Below, piece by piece: positions 33,975-43,576 of a stretch of 47,608 nucleotides of DNA (within the stretch, counting starts at the first letter, position 1; each line of letters starts with the position of its first letter). Origin of the DNA: Prosthecobacter debontii (lineage in GTDB: Bacteria; Verrucomicrobiota; Verrucomicrobiia; Verrucomicrobiales; Verrucomicrobiaceae). Location: positions 1 through 47,608 of the forward strand of contig CAMBPS010000016.1 in the NCBI GenBank assembly GCA_945869675.1, in the 5' to 3' direction. The notes beneath the pieces were generated by a model. The model did not search any database, was not told the DNA's origin, and was given only the letters and a program-made list of their open reading frames with translations. Both the position numbers and the translations under genes were made by a program.

Positions 33975-36809
33975 ATGAAAACACTCTTTTCAACTAACCT
34001 AGCCACGCCCTCGAAGAAACGATCCTTAGCCTTTCTGTTATCGGGCTTAACGCTTTCCTTGTCTTTAGAGGTCTCTGCCGTTGACTTGAGTGCCCAAAAA
34101 CTCTTCGGCAAATGGAACCAAACAACGAACCCTGCCAACTATGAAATGGGCAATGGCCATGGCACGCTTGCCGTCTCTGAAAAATGGATTGTCGTAGGAA
34201 CTCCCTTGGCAGATGAGGGCGCGCAAGATCAAGGGTCAGTTCAAGTCTTCAACGCAGTCACGGGACTCTGGGCACGCAAGCTTACCTATCCAGTTGCTAC
34301 AGCGAACAATATCCGCCTGGGTCAGAGTTGCGCGATCTTCGGAGACGTGGTAGCCGTTGGCGCCCCTGATTTCAGCAATGCCACGGCTGGCAGCGTCTAT
34401 GTTTTTAATGCCAATACAGGCAGAGTGATCACGACCATCATTCTCCCGACTGATATCGGAGAAAATGGTGCACCAGGTGATCGATTTGGCAGCTCTCTGG
34501 CCATTTTTGGTACTCGCCTCCTTATTGGCAGCCCAGCAGATGATGCAGGCAAAGGAAGCGCCTACATTTACGATTATACCAAATCCGAAATTGCTCCGAT
34601 CAAATTGACGGACATCTCGGGTTTAGCAGCTGATGGCTTCGGCACCAGCGTCGCGGTTGAGGGGAATATCGGGATTGTTGGCTCTCCCAATATGAGCGAT
34701 GGATTAACGGTTAAAACAGGAGGCTTTCTAGCGTTTGATATGACGACGGGAGCACTTCTAAAGCGCTTCACCCCAACAGGTGCCGGAGCAGGCGACACCG
34801 CAGGCTCAGCCGTCGCTCTGGCAAAGGGACGGGTGATCATGTCAGCAACCACCGCAGCAAGCCCAACCACAGGCAAGGTGGTGACTTATAATCTAATGAC
34901 AGGTGCAGAAACCACTCTGACCCCGAGCGACAGCGCAGTAGGTGATCTATTCGGCAGCAGCATCAGCAGTTCTCAAAGCGGCCTTATCATGATTGGTGCC
35001 AGTGGCAAAAATGCCAATCAGGGCGCAGCCTACGTCTTTGACCTCAATAGCAACAGCACCACAGAGCTGATGAAAATCCCGGCTCTGCAAAACACAGTTC
35101 AAGCTTTCGGCTCATCGGTGGCCCTCTTGGGTGAAACAGCCATCATCGCTGCGTCAAAAGATTCTACAGCAGGGCCGAATGTTGGCTCCGTGTATCTCAT
35201 CAAGCCTATCACCAGCCAAATGCCCTTGAAAAAGGTCGTCGCCAAGGGTGATTTTGCTCCGGGAGCCGAAAGCACTCTTTTCAATGCTTTTAGCGATGTC
35301 TACATCAACGCCGACAGTGAGATGGCCTTCACAAGCACATTAACTGGACCAGGCTCGAACGCCGGCAAAGATACGGGGGTCTGGAGCACCCTGACTCCCT
35401 CAGGTCTTGAATTGCTCAACAAAGGCCGCAATAGCTTTGCTAACGGTGTTGGAACTATCAATGTGGTTACCAAAGCACTTTTAAATGAACCCGGTCGGGC
35501 CATTTATCAAGCAAGCTTGCTTCCTACAGGTGCAAGCATTGCCGTTAGCCCCATCAATAATCAGTCCATTTTTTTTGGCCTTGGAACATCCGACTTTTTC
35601 CGCACAGGCACCACCATTGCAACCTTTGAAACACCCGTTGGAGCCAACCCTACTGATGGTGCTGTGCCTCTAGGGTTTGCCCAAGTCGTTCAATCCCGTT
35701 CGGCCAATTTACTATCAGTCACCTGCACACTCCGGCCGAATGTGAACGGCACGACGGCCACCAATGACAGTGGTCTCTTTAGTTCTAATTTTGTGGCACC
35801 TATTGAGACGAAACGAGAAGGCTTTGCAGCCTTCTCTTCCGGTCCAATTCTCGGCCAATTCACTGGTAGAGTGGTTCAGCATGATGCCTTAACCGTCTTT
35901 GCCACAGCCGTCGCAGGTGGTGCACCGAAAACCGCGGATCAGGCCATTTTTGCCAAAACCTTTGGCGGACCCACCACGCTGATTTCTCAAAAAGGACAGG
36001 CCGTCAACAATGCAGAGGGTACGCCCATTACTGGTGCCGCCTTTGCTAGCTACATCGCTGAATCTGCCGATGTGACCCAAGTGCTTTATCGTGCCACGAT
36101 CGCTGGCACTCCGGCTTCCGCTGTTCCTTCGGCTCAAAACGAAGGGCTTTGGCTACACAATGGCGTGACCACCCGTCAGATTCTCCGCAAGGGTGTCGAT
36201 CTTGGCATAGCCACACCAAGCTACATTCCGGCTGTAGGCCTTTCAGGCGTTAGGATTGCCAAGTTTATTTCCTTCTGGCAGACAAATGGCCAACAACTGG
36301 CTTTTGTCCAATTGGCAGGCATCGGCGTCACAGCAGCCAATGATCAGGCTCTGCTTCTGATGCAAAGTAATCCGGCAAACCAACTCTTGGTCCTGATTCG
36401 TGAAGGGCAGATCGCTCCTAATTGTGGCAACGCAACCATTGGCGTGATCAACCGCATTGAAGTGGAGCCTCATCGTGGAACTTACCTCGTGCTCACCACA
36501 CTGGTCGGTGCAGCCAAAGGAACCGACTTGGCACTATTCCAGGGAGCAAGCTCCCTACCCGTGACCTCAACGACAGACACTCTGCGCCGTCCTTACTTAG
36601 TCTTGCGTAAGGGCCAACTATTCGACAACCAGCCCAGCAAAGTGAAGTCCTTCTCCCTTCCCGCCTCCAATCTCACTGCTGGAGGCGCAGGCGCGACCGG
36701 TCTGGGCAAAGCCATTCAAGAAGGCACGGATCCTGCCGTCATCACCGAATCCGTCATTGTCGTCGAATTTGACAATGGTGTGCGGCAGATCATGAAAGGT
36801 AAACTGTAA
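33975..36809 (+). CDS. Large secreted protein with seven FG-GAP-like repeats and a C-terminal repeat region
   Basis: The 944-residue protein has a signal peptide ending near residue 37 (LSLEVSAVD). Residues about 55-415 contain seven similar units, each with a pattern like DRFGSSLAIFGTRLLIGSP followed by a GSAYIYD-type strand, so a seven-bladed integrin-like beta-propeller is expected. From about 420 to the end, repeated units such as AKGDFAPGAESTLFNAFSDV, LRKGVDLG and LRKGQLFDNQPSKVKSF recur, resembling the choice-of-anchor type repeats of verrucomicrobial exported proteins. No enzymatic motif or PEP-CTERM tag is seen. It is likely extracellular or surface-bound, with a binding or adhesion role at most. 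Its gene stands alone with 259 bases of upstream spacer. Confidence 0.85.
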   Translation: MKTLFSTNLATPSKKRSLAFLLSGLTLSLSLEVSAVDLSAQKLFGKWNQTTNPANYEMGNGHGTLAVSEKWIVVGTPLADEGAQDQGSVQVFNAVTGLWARKLTYPVATANNIRLGQSCAIFGDVVAVGAPDFSNATAGSVYVFNANTGRVITTIILPTDIGENGAPGDRFGSSLAIFGTRLLIGSPADDAGKGSAYIYDYTKSEIAPIKLTDISGLAADGFGTSVAVEGNIGIVGSPNMSDGLTVKTGGFLAFDMTTGALLKRFTPTGAGAGDTAGSAVALAKGRVIMSATTAASPTTGKVVTYNLMTGAETTLTPSDSAVGDLFGSSISSSQSGLIMIGASGKNANQGAAYVFDLNSNSTTELMKIPALQNTVQAFGSSVALLGETAIIAASKDSTAGPNVGSVYLIKPITSQMPLKKVVAKGDFAPGAESTLFNAFSDVYINADSEMAFTSTLTGPGSNAGKDTGVWSTLTPSGLELLNKGRNSFANGVGTINVVTKALLNEPGRAIYQASLLPTGASIAVSPINNQSIFFGLGTSDFFRTGTTIATFETPVGANPTDGAVPLGFAQVVQSRSANLLSVTCTLRPNVNGTTATNDSGLFSSNFVAPIETKREGFAAFSSGPILGQFTGRVVQHDALTVFATAVAGGAPKTADQAIFAKTFGGPTTLISQKGQAVNNAEGTPITGAAFASYIAESADVTQVLYRATIAGTPASAVPSAQNEGLWLHNGVTTRQILRKGVDLGIATPSYIPAVGLSGVRIAKFISFWQTNGQQLAFVQLAGIGVTAANDQALLLMQSNPANQLLVLIREGQIAPNCGNATIGVINRIEVEPHRGTYLVLTTLVGAAKGTDLALFQGASSLPVTSTTDTLRRPYLVLRKGQLFDNQPSKVKSFSLPASNLTAGGAGATGLGKAIQEGTDPAVITESVIVVEFDNGVRQIMKGKL

Positions 36810-37006
36810 AACCACCGTCAGTGATGGTGGGTCGCCCAGATAGTGTGCGATCCACCTCGAAAGCTCAGCCAGCCTGCTGTTCACACGAGACAAAAATGCC
36901 TTCATGATATTTCAGACGTGAGATCGTGACGCACGCCATTGACCTCAAGGAAGACTGAGGCGGCTAGTCACTATCAAGCCAACTTGATTAATGGAAAGAG
37001 AGCCCA

Positions 37007-38839
37007 CTAGGCAGCAGGAGCTTCAGCATCTTCCTTCTTCTTTTCTTTCCAGGTGCTCTGGACGTACAGCTCGCGCAGGGACTTGAAGTCAACATTGGTG
37101 GGGCTATCGGTCATCAGGTCACAGGCCTTGTTGTTTTTCGGGAAAGCGATGACTTCGCGGATGCTTTCCTCGCCACTGACGAGCATGGCGATGCGGTCCA
37201 GGCCCAAGGCGAGGCCACCGTGTGGAGGGGCACCGAATTTGAAGGCTTCAAGGATGTGGCTAAACTTCAATTCCTGCTCCTCCGGCGTCACACCGAGCAC
37301 GCTGAACATTTTGGCCTGGAGGTCGCTTTCGTGGATTCGAATGGAGCCGCCGCCGAGTTCATAGCCATTGAGGACCACGTCGTAAGCTTCAGCACGAACT
37401 TTACCGTATTCACCTGCATCCAGCAGCGGCACGTCTTCGGCTTTCGGACGAGTGAAGGGGTGATGCACGGCCACCCAACTTTGATCTTCAGGGCTATAGG
37501 CGAGGAGTGGGAAATCGACGACCCAGAGGAAGTTCAGTGCGGTGCTGCCCTCGGTGAGCTTTTGCATGGAGGCGATCTCAAGACGGACCTTGCCAAGGAT
37601 GTTGCAGGCATCGTCCCAGGTGCCGGCATAGAAGAAGACGATATCGTTTTCCTCGACACCGAGTTTGGCAATGAGGGCTTTTTGCTCGTCTTCACCAAAG
37701 AACTTCCAGAGCGGACTCTTGTATTCGAGCACGCCTTCTGCGTTGCGCTCGACTTTGATGAAGGCGAGCTGCTTAACCTTCATGCCCGCCTGGATGGCGA
37801 GCTCGTTCAAGCGGATCATCTGCCCCGTCGTGATACCAGCGAATCCTTTGGCATTGATGGCACGGACGACGCCACCTCCTTCGAGGATAGTGCGGAAAAT
37901 TTTGAAGCCACTGTTCGCGAAGACGTCGGCCATATCGACGATTTCCAAGCCATAACGTGTGTCAGGTTTGTCCGAGCCGTAAACGTCCATGGCGTGCTGA
38001 TAGGTGATACGCTGGAAGGAGGCAGGAATGTCCACGCCCTGCCCTGCTTTGAACATGCTGGCAAGCAGGCCTTCGACGAGTGCAATGATATCGTTTTGCT
38101 CGATGAAGCTGGCCTCAATGTCGATCTGGGTGAACTCGGGCTGACGGTCGGCGCGCAGGTCTTCGTCACGGAAGCAGCGGGCAATTTGAAAATAGCGCTC
38201 AAGGCCAGCGACCATGAGGAGCTGCTTGTATTGCTGGGGCGCCTGCGGCAGCGCGAAGAACTTGCCTGGGCTGAGGCGGGCTGGAACAAGGAAGTCGCGG
38301 GCACCTTCTGGGGTCGGATTGGAAAGGATCGGCGTTTCGACTTCGATGAAACCGGTGGCGTCGAGGTAATTGCGTGCGGCCGTGGTGATCTTGTGACGGG
38401 TGCGAATGTTCCTGTTCATGCGCTCGCGGCGCAGGTCGAGGTAGCGATACTTCATGCGTAGGTCTTCGTTCGACATCTCGCGGTCGAGGTGGAAAGGCAG
38501 AACTTCAGACTTGTTCAGCACCTTCAGCTCGGTAGCGACGATTTCGACTTCGCCGGTGCCAAGTTTTGAATTTTCGGTGCCACTCAGCCGAGCGGCGACT
38601 TTGCCAATCACCTGAATGACATCTTCATCCCGCAGCGTGTGACTTTGCTCAGCCAGGGCAGCGTTTTCCTCAGGACGGAAGACAACCTGGGTGAGACCTT
38701 CACGGTCGCGTAAATCGATGAAAATGACGCCGCCATGATCGCGTGCTGAATTCACCCAACCACAGAGTGTGACGGTCTGACCGATGTGCTCAGGGCGGAC
38801 GGCGTTGCAGTGTAAGGAGCGGTAGGCGTTAGGAATCAT
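37007..38839 (-). CDS. aspS: Aspartyl-tRNA synthetase
   Basis: This 610-residue class II synthetase has the N-terminal OB anticodon-binding domain (VTLCGWVNSARDHGGVIFIDLRD), motif 2 in FQIARCFRDEDLRADRQPEF, the bacterial insertion (GAD) domain in the middle and motif 3 in GGLALGLDRIAML. It charges tRNA-Asp, and possibly tRNA-Asn in organisms that lack AsnRS. Length is that of bacterial-type AspRS. The C-terminal tail (KEKKKEDAEAPAA) is a charged extension. It is flanked by unrelated genes and appears to be transcribed alone. Confidence 0.97.
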   Translation of the reverse strand: MIPNAYRSLHCNAVRPEHIGQTVTLCGWVNSARDHGGVIFIDLRDREGLTQVVFRPEENAALAEQSHTLRDEDVIQVIGKVAARLSGTENSKLGTGEVEIVATELKVLNKSEVLPFHLDREMSNEDLRMKYRYLDLRRERMNRNIRTRHKITTAARNYLDATGFIEVETPILSNPTPEGARDFLVPARLSPGKFFALPQAPQQYKQLLMVAGLERYFQIARCFRDEDLRADRQPEFTQIDIEASFIEQNDIIALVEGLLASMFKAGQGVDIPASFQRITYQHAMDVYGSDKPDTRYGLEIVDMADVFANSGFKIFRTILEGGGVVRAINAKGFAGITTGQMIRLNELAIQAGMKVKQLAFIKVERNAEGVLEYKSPLWKFFGEDEQKALIAKLGVEENDIVFFYAGTWDDACNILGKVRLEIASMQKLTEGSTALNFLWVVDFPLLAYSPEDQSWVAVHHPFTRPKAEDVPLLDAGEYGKVRAEAYDVVLNGYELGGGSIRIHESDLQAKMFSVLGVTPEEQELKFSHILEAFKFGAPPHGGLALGLDRIAMLVSGEESIREVIAFPKNNKACDLMTDSPTNVDFKSLRELYVQSTWKEKKKEDAEAPAA

Positions 38840-39025
38840 AGCAGAAAATTGGGCGCGAAAGGTCGGAGGAAATCACGAGAGTGCAAGGCGGAGTTAGCGC
38901 CTGAGCAAACTTGGAGCTTCAACCCTCAGACAGATGAATCAGGGGCCCAGCACCAGAGTTTCTTCTATGGAGACATGAAAGCGGATTCAGTAGGTGATGC
39001 TTTACACCTTGTCGGCAACTCCAAC

Positions 39026-40558
39026 TCAAGGAGCTTTGGAAGCGGAAGGAACGACAGGCGTTGTTGGAATGGTTGGCATTGCTGGCGTGGCGGCAGGACC
39101 AACATTCGGGGTCAGCGCAGCAGCACCATCGGCAGCCGTTGTTGCAGCAGGGATCGGCTCTGGTTTCTTGAAGGGATCTTCCCAACGATGAAGCTCATGA
39201 CCAGAACCAGGGGCACCGAGTTCTTTCAGATAAGCACTGCACTTCTCATGCCAGTGATTCAAATTGGGCGGTGTGTTCGGTTTCTCGGCGGTTCCTGGAA
39301 AGATGAGGTAGGTAACTTTGAGGTCGCTTTCTGGACGCCTGTACGGAGTTGCCTTCTCACTGATAGCTTTAGCCATAAAGAGGGAGGCTTCCCCCATTTT
39401 CTGAGTGGGGCCATAGTCGCCACAGATGGCAGGATACATTTGATCTCCATGGATGACGACGGCATAGTCACCCATCTGCGGCGTGTATTTATTGGTTCCG
39501 CTGTAGCCACGAAAAAGAAGTGAAAGCACGATGAAAGGATCTTTCTCAGCAATAAGGCTGCTACGGGCTTTCATTTCGCTGATCTCCACTTTCAGAGTGT
39601 CAATCAGGGCCTTTAGCTCGCGATTCTTGTCGGCAGGCAGGCCTTTCACATTGAATTGCTCAGTGGCCTTAGTCAGCCTTGCTTGCCATCGTGCTAGTAA
39701 TGGATTCGGCGTCTTGGTTTTCTTTGCCCAAGCATAGCTGGTGAAAGGCTGGTAGTAATCGGACATGTAAATAAATTCGTCCAACGTGGCCATGCGGTCA
39801 CCATCCGTTCCATCACAGACGACATCCATTTCTGACTGAATCAGCAAAGCTTTACGATGACTCGTAGGATGAGTCATTTCCAGAATTGTCTCACAATCGA
39901 AAAAATTATGTCGATCCAGGATCTTGTTCAGACGGGTGATGTCGCGCTGGATGCCATTCGTCTTGTTCTCATAGAGCTTATGGTAGAATCCAGAGACCTT
40001 AGAAGTGGGCAGCATGGCAGCGAGATCGGGCAGCAAGCTTGGCAGCGAAGGATTGATACGGGACAGCTCTGCCACGGTTTGATTGGCCTTTGGCACACGG
40101 ACACTAAGTTGGAACTCGGCTTTGTAGGCATCTGGATCTAGACGCTCCAGACTGGCGTAGGTCCCCTGCTCCGTCAGAAGGTTGGTCTTAATGGTGATAC
40201 CGTTAAAGAAAGTAGAGACATCGGCCTCCTTACGCGGAATGAAATCATCGGGTAAAGGTGGCGGCGGTGCAGGTACTTCTTTGATCACCTCTTTAACCAC
40301 TGTGACCGGCACCTCAACACGTCGCTCAATCTCACGAGTAACAATTTCCGTGCTACTGCGCCCCGCATTGACGATTTCTTTGATGCTCCGCTTCATTTTT
40401 CCTGCAAAGGGCGTGAATGGGATCACCAGAAGCAGGGCGATGATGATGAGCACAAACAAGCGAATCATTGAAATTAGCACACCTCTCGGCTGAATTGGCT
40501 CCCTAGGAGACGGTCCCTGGCCGGGATTCGATGAGGTGGTGTCTTTGCGCGGCTTCAT
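39026..40558 (-). CDS. Membrane-anchored hypothetical protein
   Basis: The 510-residue protein has one transmembrane segment at about 31-50 (IRLFVLIIIALLLVIPFTPF). A Pro/Glu/Val-rich linker (VTVVKEVIKEVPAPPPPLPD) and a soluble domain from about 110 to 450 follow, then a low-complexity Ala/Pro/Thr C-terminus. No domain is recognised. The soluble part contains FFDCETILEMTHPTSHRKAL and GDYAVVIHGDQMYPAICGDY, patterns I cannot place. Its start lies seven bases after the SDR gene on the same strand, so the two probably share a transcript. Confidence 0.7.
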   Translation of the reverse strand: MKPRKDTTSSNPGQGPSPREPIQPRGVLISMIRLFVLIIIALLLVIPFTPFAGKMKRSIKEIVNAGRSSTEIVTREIERRVEVPVTVVKEVIKEVPAPPPPLPDDFIPRKEADVSTFFNGITIKTNLLTEQGTYASLERLDPDAYKAEFQLSVRVPKANQTVAELSRINPSLPSLLPDLAAMLPTSKVSGFYHKLYENKTNGIQRDITRLNKILDRHNFFDCETILEMTHPTSHRKALLIQSEMDVVCDGTDGDRMATLDEFIYMSDYYQPFTSYAWAKKTKTPNPLLARWQARLTKATEQFNVKGLPADKNRELKALIDTLKVEISEMKARSSLIAEKDPFIVLSLLFRGYSGTNKYTPQMGDYAVVIHGDQMYPAICGDYGPTQKMGEASLFMAKAISEKATPYRRPESDLKVTYLIFPGTAEKPNTPPNLNHWHEKCSAYLKELGAPGSGHELHRWEDPFKKPEPIPAATTAADGAAALTPNVGPAATPAMPTIPTTPVVPSASKAP

Positions 40559-40565
40559 AGGCTAA

Positions 40566-41381
40566 TCAAACCTTGGATTGGGAGTGACGGCGGCGCAACA
40601 CCCAGCGCAGCAAAGAACGCGGCATGTGCCAAAAAATGGGGGCGGCGATGGAGACGCCTAGCCCTGGAAAAACGCAGGTTTTCCCTGAATTCAAGGCCGC
40701 CAGCGTTTCAGCGACAACCTGGCTACAGGGGATTCTCAGCAGCCCCTGCCCATCGCGATTTGTATCTGTTCCGTCGTCACGCTTCGCTGTTTTGCTGAAA
40801 TTAGTCGGCGTCGGCCCAGGGCAGACGTAGGTCACTTGAATTTGATGCGGTTCCAACTCAATGGCCAGTGCTTCGCTAAAACTTGAGACAAAAGATTTAG
40901 AAGCCGCATACACAGCCAAATCCGGCATGGGCAGAGTGCTTGCCAAAGAGCTCACATTGAGAATACCCGCAGGTGCCGTTTTCATGAGCACCGGAAGCAG
41001 CGCCCGGGAAAGCAAAACGAGCGCGGAAACATTCACGTCGATCTGCATTTTAAGTCGATCATCCGAAGCACTAGCAAAGCTACCATAGTCGCCAAGGCCT
41101 GCGTTGTTGATCAGCAAATTTGGCTTCACGGCGGCCTGTTCCACCCAGCTCACTAGGGCCGCTCGTCCAGAGTCCGTAGACAGATCAGCAACGACGAGCT
41201 CGACCTTCAGCTCAGTCTTCAAACTCAAGAGTTCCGCTTTGACCGATTCCATGGCATCCAGCCGTCTAGCCACCAGGATCAGTGTCTGAGCATCGCGCGC
41301 CAACTGGCGTGCAAACTCGGCTCCGAGACCTGAAGAGGCTCCAGTGATGATGGCGGTGCAGTCGCGGGTAGAGAACTTCAT
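40566..41381 (-). CDS. Short-chain dehydrogenase/reductase
   Basis: The 271-residue protein has the classical SDR layout: nucleotide-binding TGASSGLG at about 15-22, the NNAGLGDYG motif near residue 92, a catalytic Ser in NVSSLAST and the YxxxK pair in AVYAASKSF. The C-terminal TYVCPGPTPTNFSK fits the classical SDR family too. These NAD(P)-dependent enzymes oxidise or reduce alcohols and ketones; substrate unknown. The C-terminal RWVLRRRHSQSK is basic. It is divergent from the cupin gene at 41417 with only about 35 bases between starts. Confidence 0.9.
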   Translation of the reverse strand: MKFSTRDCTAIITGASSGLGAEFARQLARDAQTLILVARRLDAMESVKAELLSLKTELKVELVVADLSTDSGRAALVSWVEQAAVKPNLLINNAGLGDYGSFASASDDRLKMQIDVNVSALVLLSRALLPVLMKTAPAGILNVSSLASTLPMPDLAVYAASKSFVSSFSEALAIELEPHQIQVTYVCPGPTPTNFSKTAKRDDGTDTNRDGQGLLRIPCSQVVAETLAALNSGKTCVFPGLGVSIAAPIFWHMPRSLLRWVLRRRHSQSKV

Positions 41382-41416
41382 ACGTGGGCTTGCCTTTGCT
41401 GAAATAGCGTTCGACG

Positions 41417-41785
41417 ATGACAGACGCAGCCATGACGATCAACCAGCTTTCCCAACAAACGCCATTCACCACCAAAGATGGCAGCACGATCCGTAGCATC
41501 CTCGATCAAACCAATGCACCCGTCCAAAACCAATCCCTCGCCGAAGCCACCATCCCCGTAGGCCAACCCACCGAGCGACACTACCACAAGCTCAGCGAGG
41601 AATTCTACTTCATCCTAGAAGGCACTGGGACCATGGAAATCGATGGCGAAATTCGTCCCGTCTGCCCAGGCGACGCCATCCTGATTCCATCTGGTGCTTG
41701 GCATCAAATCACCGCGACCGAACGCCTCCGGCTACTCTGTTGCTGCGCGCCTCCCTATAGCCATGAGGATACGTATTTTGTGTGA
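41417..41785 (+). CDS. Single-domain cupin
   Basis: This 122-residue protein has both cupin motifs: HYHKLSEEFYFILEGTG (metal-binding His, His and Glu) and GDAILIPSGAWHQI with the last His. Small cupins may act as isomerases, dioxygenases or metal-binding proteins; its role is unknown. An ATG at 41432 could also be the start. It is convergent with mrp, whose stop lies three bases away. Confidence 0.85.
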   Translation: MTDAAMTINQLSQQTPFTTKDGSTIRSILDQTNAPVQNQSLAEATIPVGQPTERHYHKLSEEFYFILEGTGTMEIDGEIRPVCPGDAILIPSGAWHQITATERLRLLCCCAPPYSHEDTYFV

Positions 41786-41788
41786 ATC

Positions 41789-42844
41789 CTATGATAACGG
41801 AACTGCTACCGTCAGTTTCGCAGCAATTTCATGGAAGGTTTTTGAGGCGAGGCTTTTTGCGGTTTCTTCGAGAGCAATGGGCTGACCTGCGTCGCCAGAT
41901 TCGCGCACGCTCATTTCGATGGGGATTTGCCCAAGAAGGGGGACGCCGAGGCGCTTGGCTTCGTGGTCGCCGCCGCCTTTGCCAAAGATGTGATAGATCT
42001 GGCCATCACTTGGACAGAGGAAGTAACTCATGTTTTCGATAATGCCGAGAATGGGAACGTTGACCTTTTGGAACATGGACACGGCTTTGCGGGCATCGAT
42101 GAGGGCGACCTCTTGCGGGGTGGTGACAATGACGGCCCCATCCAGGGCCACGGTCTGAACGATGGTGAGCTGGATATCACCCGTTCCAGGTGGAAGATCG
42201 AGGACAAGGTAGTCGAGATTATCCCAAGCGACCTGCCGCAAGAACTGCTGAATGTAACGGGTGGCGATGGGGCCACGAACAATCACGGCACTATCATCAT
42301 CCAAGAGAAAGCCCATGCTGATGAGTTGCAGGCCGTAACGCTCGATTGGCACGATTTGTTGCTCTTCATTTTGGAAAGGTCGGTCATTGCTGCCGAACAT
42401 GTGAGCAATGCTTGGGCCGTAGAGATCGCAGTCGCACAGACCGACACGGGCACCCGTTTTAGCCAAGGCCACGGCTAAGTTAGAAGCCACCGTGCTCTTC
42501 CCTACCCCGCCTTTGCCTGAACCCACAGCAATGATTTTCTTGACTCCAGGAATGCTGGACTTGGGCAGTTTGTCGGCACTAGCAGTCGCAGTATTCGGCG
42601 GCTCTTTGATGTCAAAATTCAGCTTTGCCTCAGTGACGCTAGGGACTTTCATGAGCACGTCCATGGCCTGCTCGTGGATCAGACGCGGGATGTTTGGATC
42701 ACGTGTGGCCACGGAGATGTTCACAACGATTTTACCAGCTTCGATGCTGATGCTTTGAATCAGACCAAAGGAAATGATGTCTCGGCTAAAGCCTGGGTAA
42801 CGGACTTGGGAAAGAGCGGTGCGGATGTCGGAATCGGTTGGCAT
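41789..42844 (-). CDS. Mrp/NBP35-family P-loop ATPase (ApbC-like)
   Basis: The 351-residue protein joins an N-terminal MIP18/DUF59 domain (1-80) to a deviant Walker A ATPase with GSGKGGVGKST (108-118), LCDCDLYGPS and LDLPPGTGDIQLT. The family carries and delivers iron-sulfur clusters in the cytoplasm. Family members usually have a CxxC pair after ENMSYF to hold the cluster at the dimer interface. Here the segment reads LCPSDG, so Cys277 is present but Asp280 replaces the second cysteine. The rest of the protein is normal in length. It may be specialised or use a different ligand. Confidence 0.92.
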   Translation of the reverse strand: MPTDSDIRTALSQVRYPGFSRDIISFGLIQSISIEAGKIVVNISVATRDPNIPRLIHEQAMDVLMKVPSVTEAKLNFDIKEPPNTATASADKLPKSSIPGVKKIIAVGSGKGGVGKSTVASNLAVALAKTGARVGLCDCDLYGPSIAHMFGSNDRPFQNEEQQIVPIERYGLQLISMGFLLDDDSAVIVRGPIATRYIQQFLRQVAWDNLDYLVLDLPPGTGDIQLTIVQTVALDGAVIVTTPQEVALIDARKAVSMFQKVNVPILGIIENMSYFLCPSDGQIYHIFGKGGGDHEAKRLGVPLLGQIPIEMSVRESGDAGQPIALEETAKSLASKTFHEIAAKLTVAVPLS

Positions 42845-42907
42845 GGTGGGAAAAAGGCGAACTTGGAAAAATGAGTTACGTCTCCGCTAGCTGGATGGGA
42901 AGCAAAC

Positions 42908-43564
42908 TCAAGCCTTCTTCGTTTTAAGCGCACGTTTCCGCTCAGGAAAAAGGGTGGTGCAGATCTCACAGACGGTGCCGTCGCAGCCACGGGCTGAACA
43001 GAACTCGCGACCATAAAAGATGATCTGAAGGTGCAGTTTGTTCCAGGAGGATTCAGGGAAAAGCCGTTTGAGATCGCGTTCAGTTTGCGTGACATTTTTC
43101 CCATCGGTCAGCTTCCAACGCTGAGCCAGGCGATGAATGTGGGTATCGACCGGAAAAGAGGGCACGCCAAAGGACTGCGCCATGACGACTTGCGCGGTCT
43201 TGTGGCCGACTCCGGGGAGCTCTTCTAAGGCAGCGAGATCGCAAGGAACCTGCCCGCCGTGCTGATCGAGGAGGATTTGAGAAAGCTTCTGGATTGCCTT
43301 GGCTTTCTGAGGACCTAGTCCACAGGGTTTGACGATGGCTTCAATTTTGGCCACAGGCTGGGCGGCGAGAGCTTGTGGCGTTCTGCCTAATTCACCAAAC
43401 AGCTTGGGGGTAATCTGATTCACACGCACGTCTGTGCATTGTGCCGAGAGTAAAACGGCGATTAGCAGGGTAAAAGGATCGCTGTGATCCAACGGAACCG
43501 GAGTTTCTGGATAGAGCTCCTCTAACCGATGAAGGATATAGCTGACGCGCTCTGACTTTGTCAC
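42908..43564 (-). CDS. nth: Endonuclease III (DNA glycosylase/AP lyase)
   Basis: The 218-residue protein has the helix-hairpin-helix LEELPGVGHKTA with catalytic Lys122 and the Asp140 in FPVDTHIHRL, as in Nth. It removes oxidised pyrimidines and nicks DNA at abasic sites. The C-terminal cluster cysteines are Cys189, 194, 199 and 202 (spacing x4, x4, x2) rather than the classical x6, x2, x5. The start and length fit the family. It lies 63 bases upstream of the mrp start on the same strand. Confidence 0.93.
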   Translation of the reverse strand: MTKSERVSYILHRLEELYPETPVPLDHSDPFTLLIAVLLSAQCTDVRVNQITPKLFGELGRTPQALAAQPVAKIEAIVKPCGLGPQKAKAIQKLSQILLDQHGGQVPCDLAALEELPGVGHKTAQVVMAQSFGVPSFPVDTHIHRLAQRWKLTDGKNVTQTERDLKRLFPESSWNKLHLQIIFYGREFCSARGCDGTVCEICTTLFPERKRALKTKKA

Positions 43565-43576
43565 AACAGGCCAAGT

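Noticed and set aside
37220..38461. 413-codon open frame on the plus strand
   Set aside because: It is antisense to aspS, which is certain by its motifs; the frame is open only because of codon bias.
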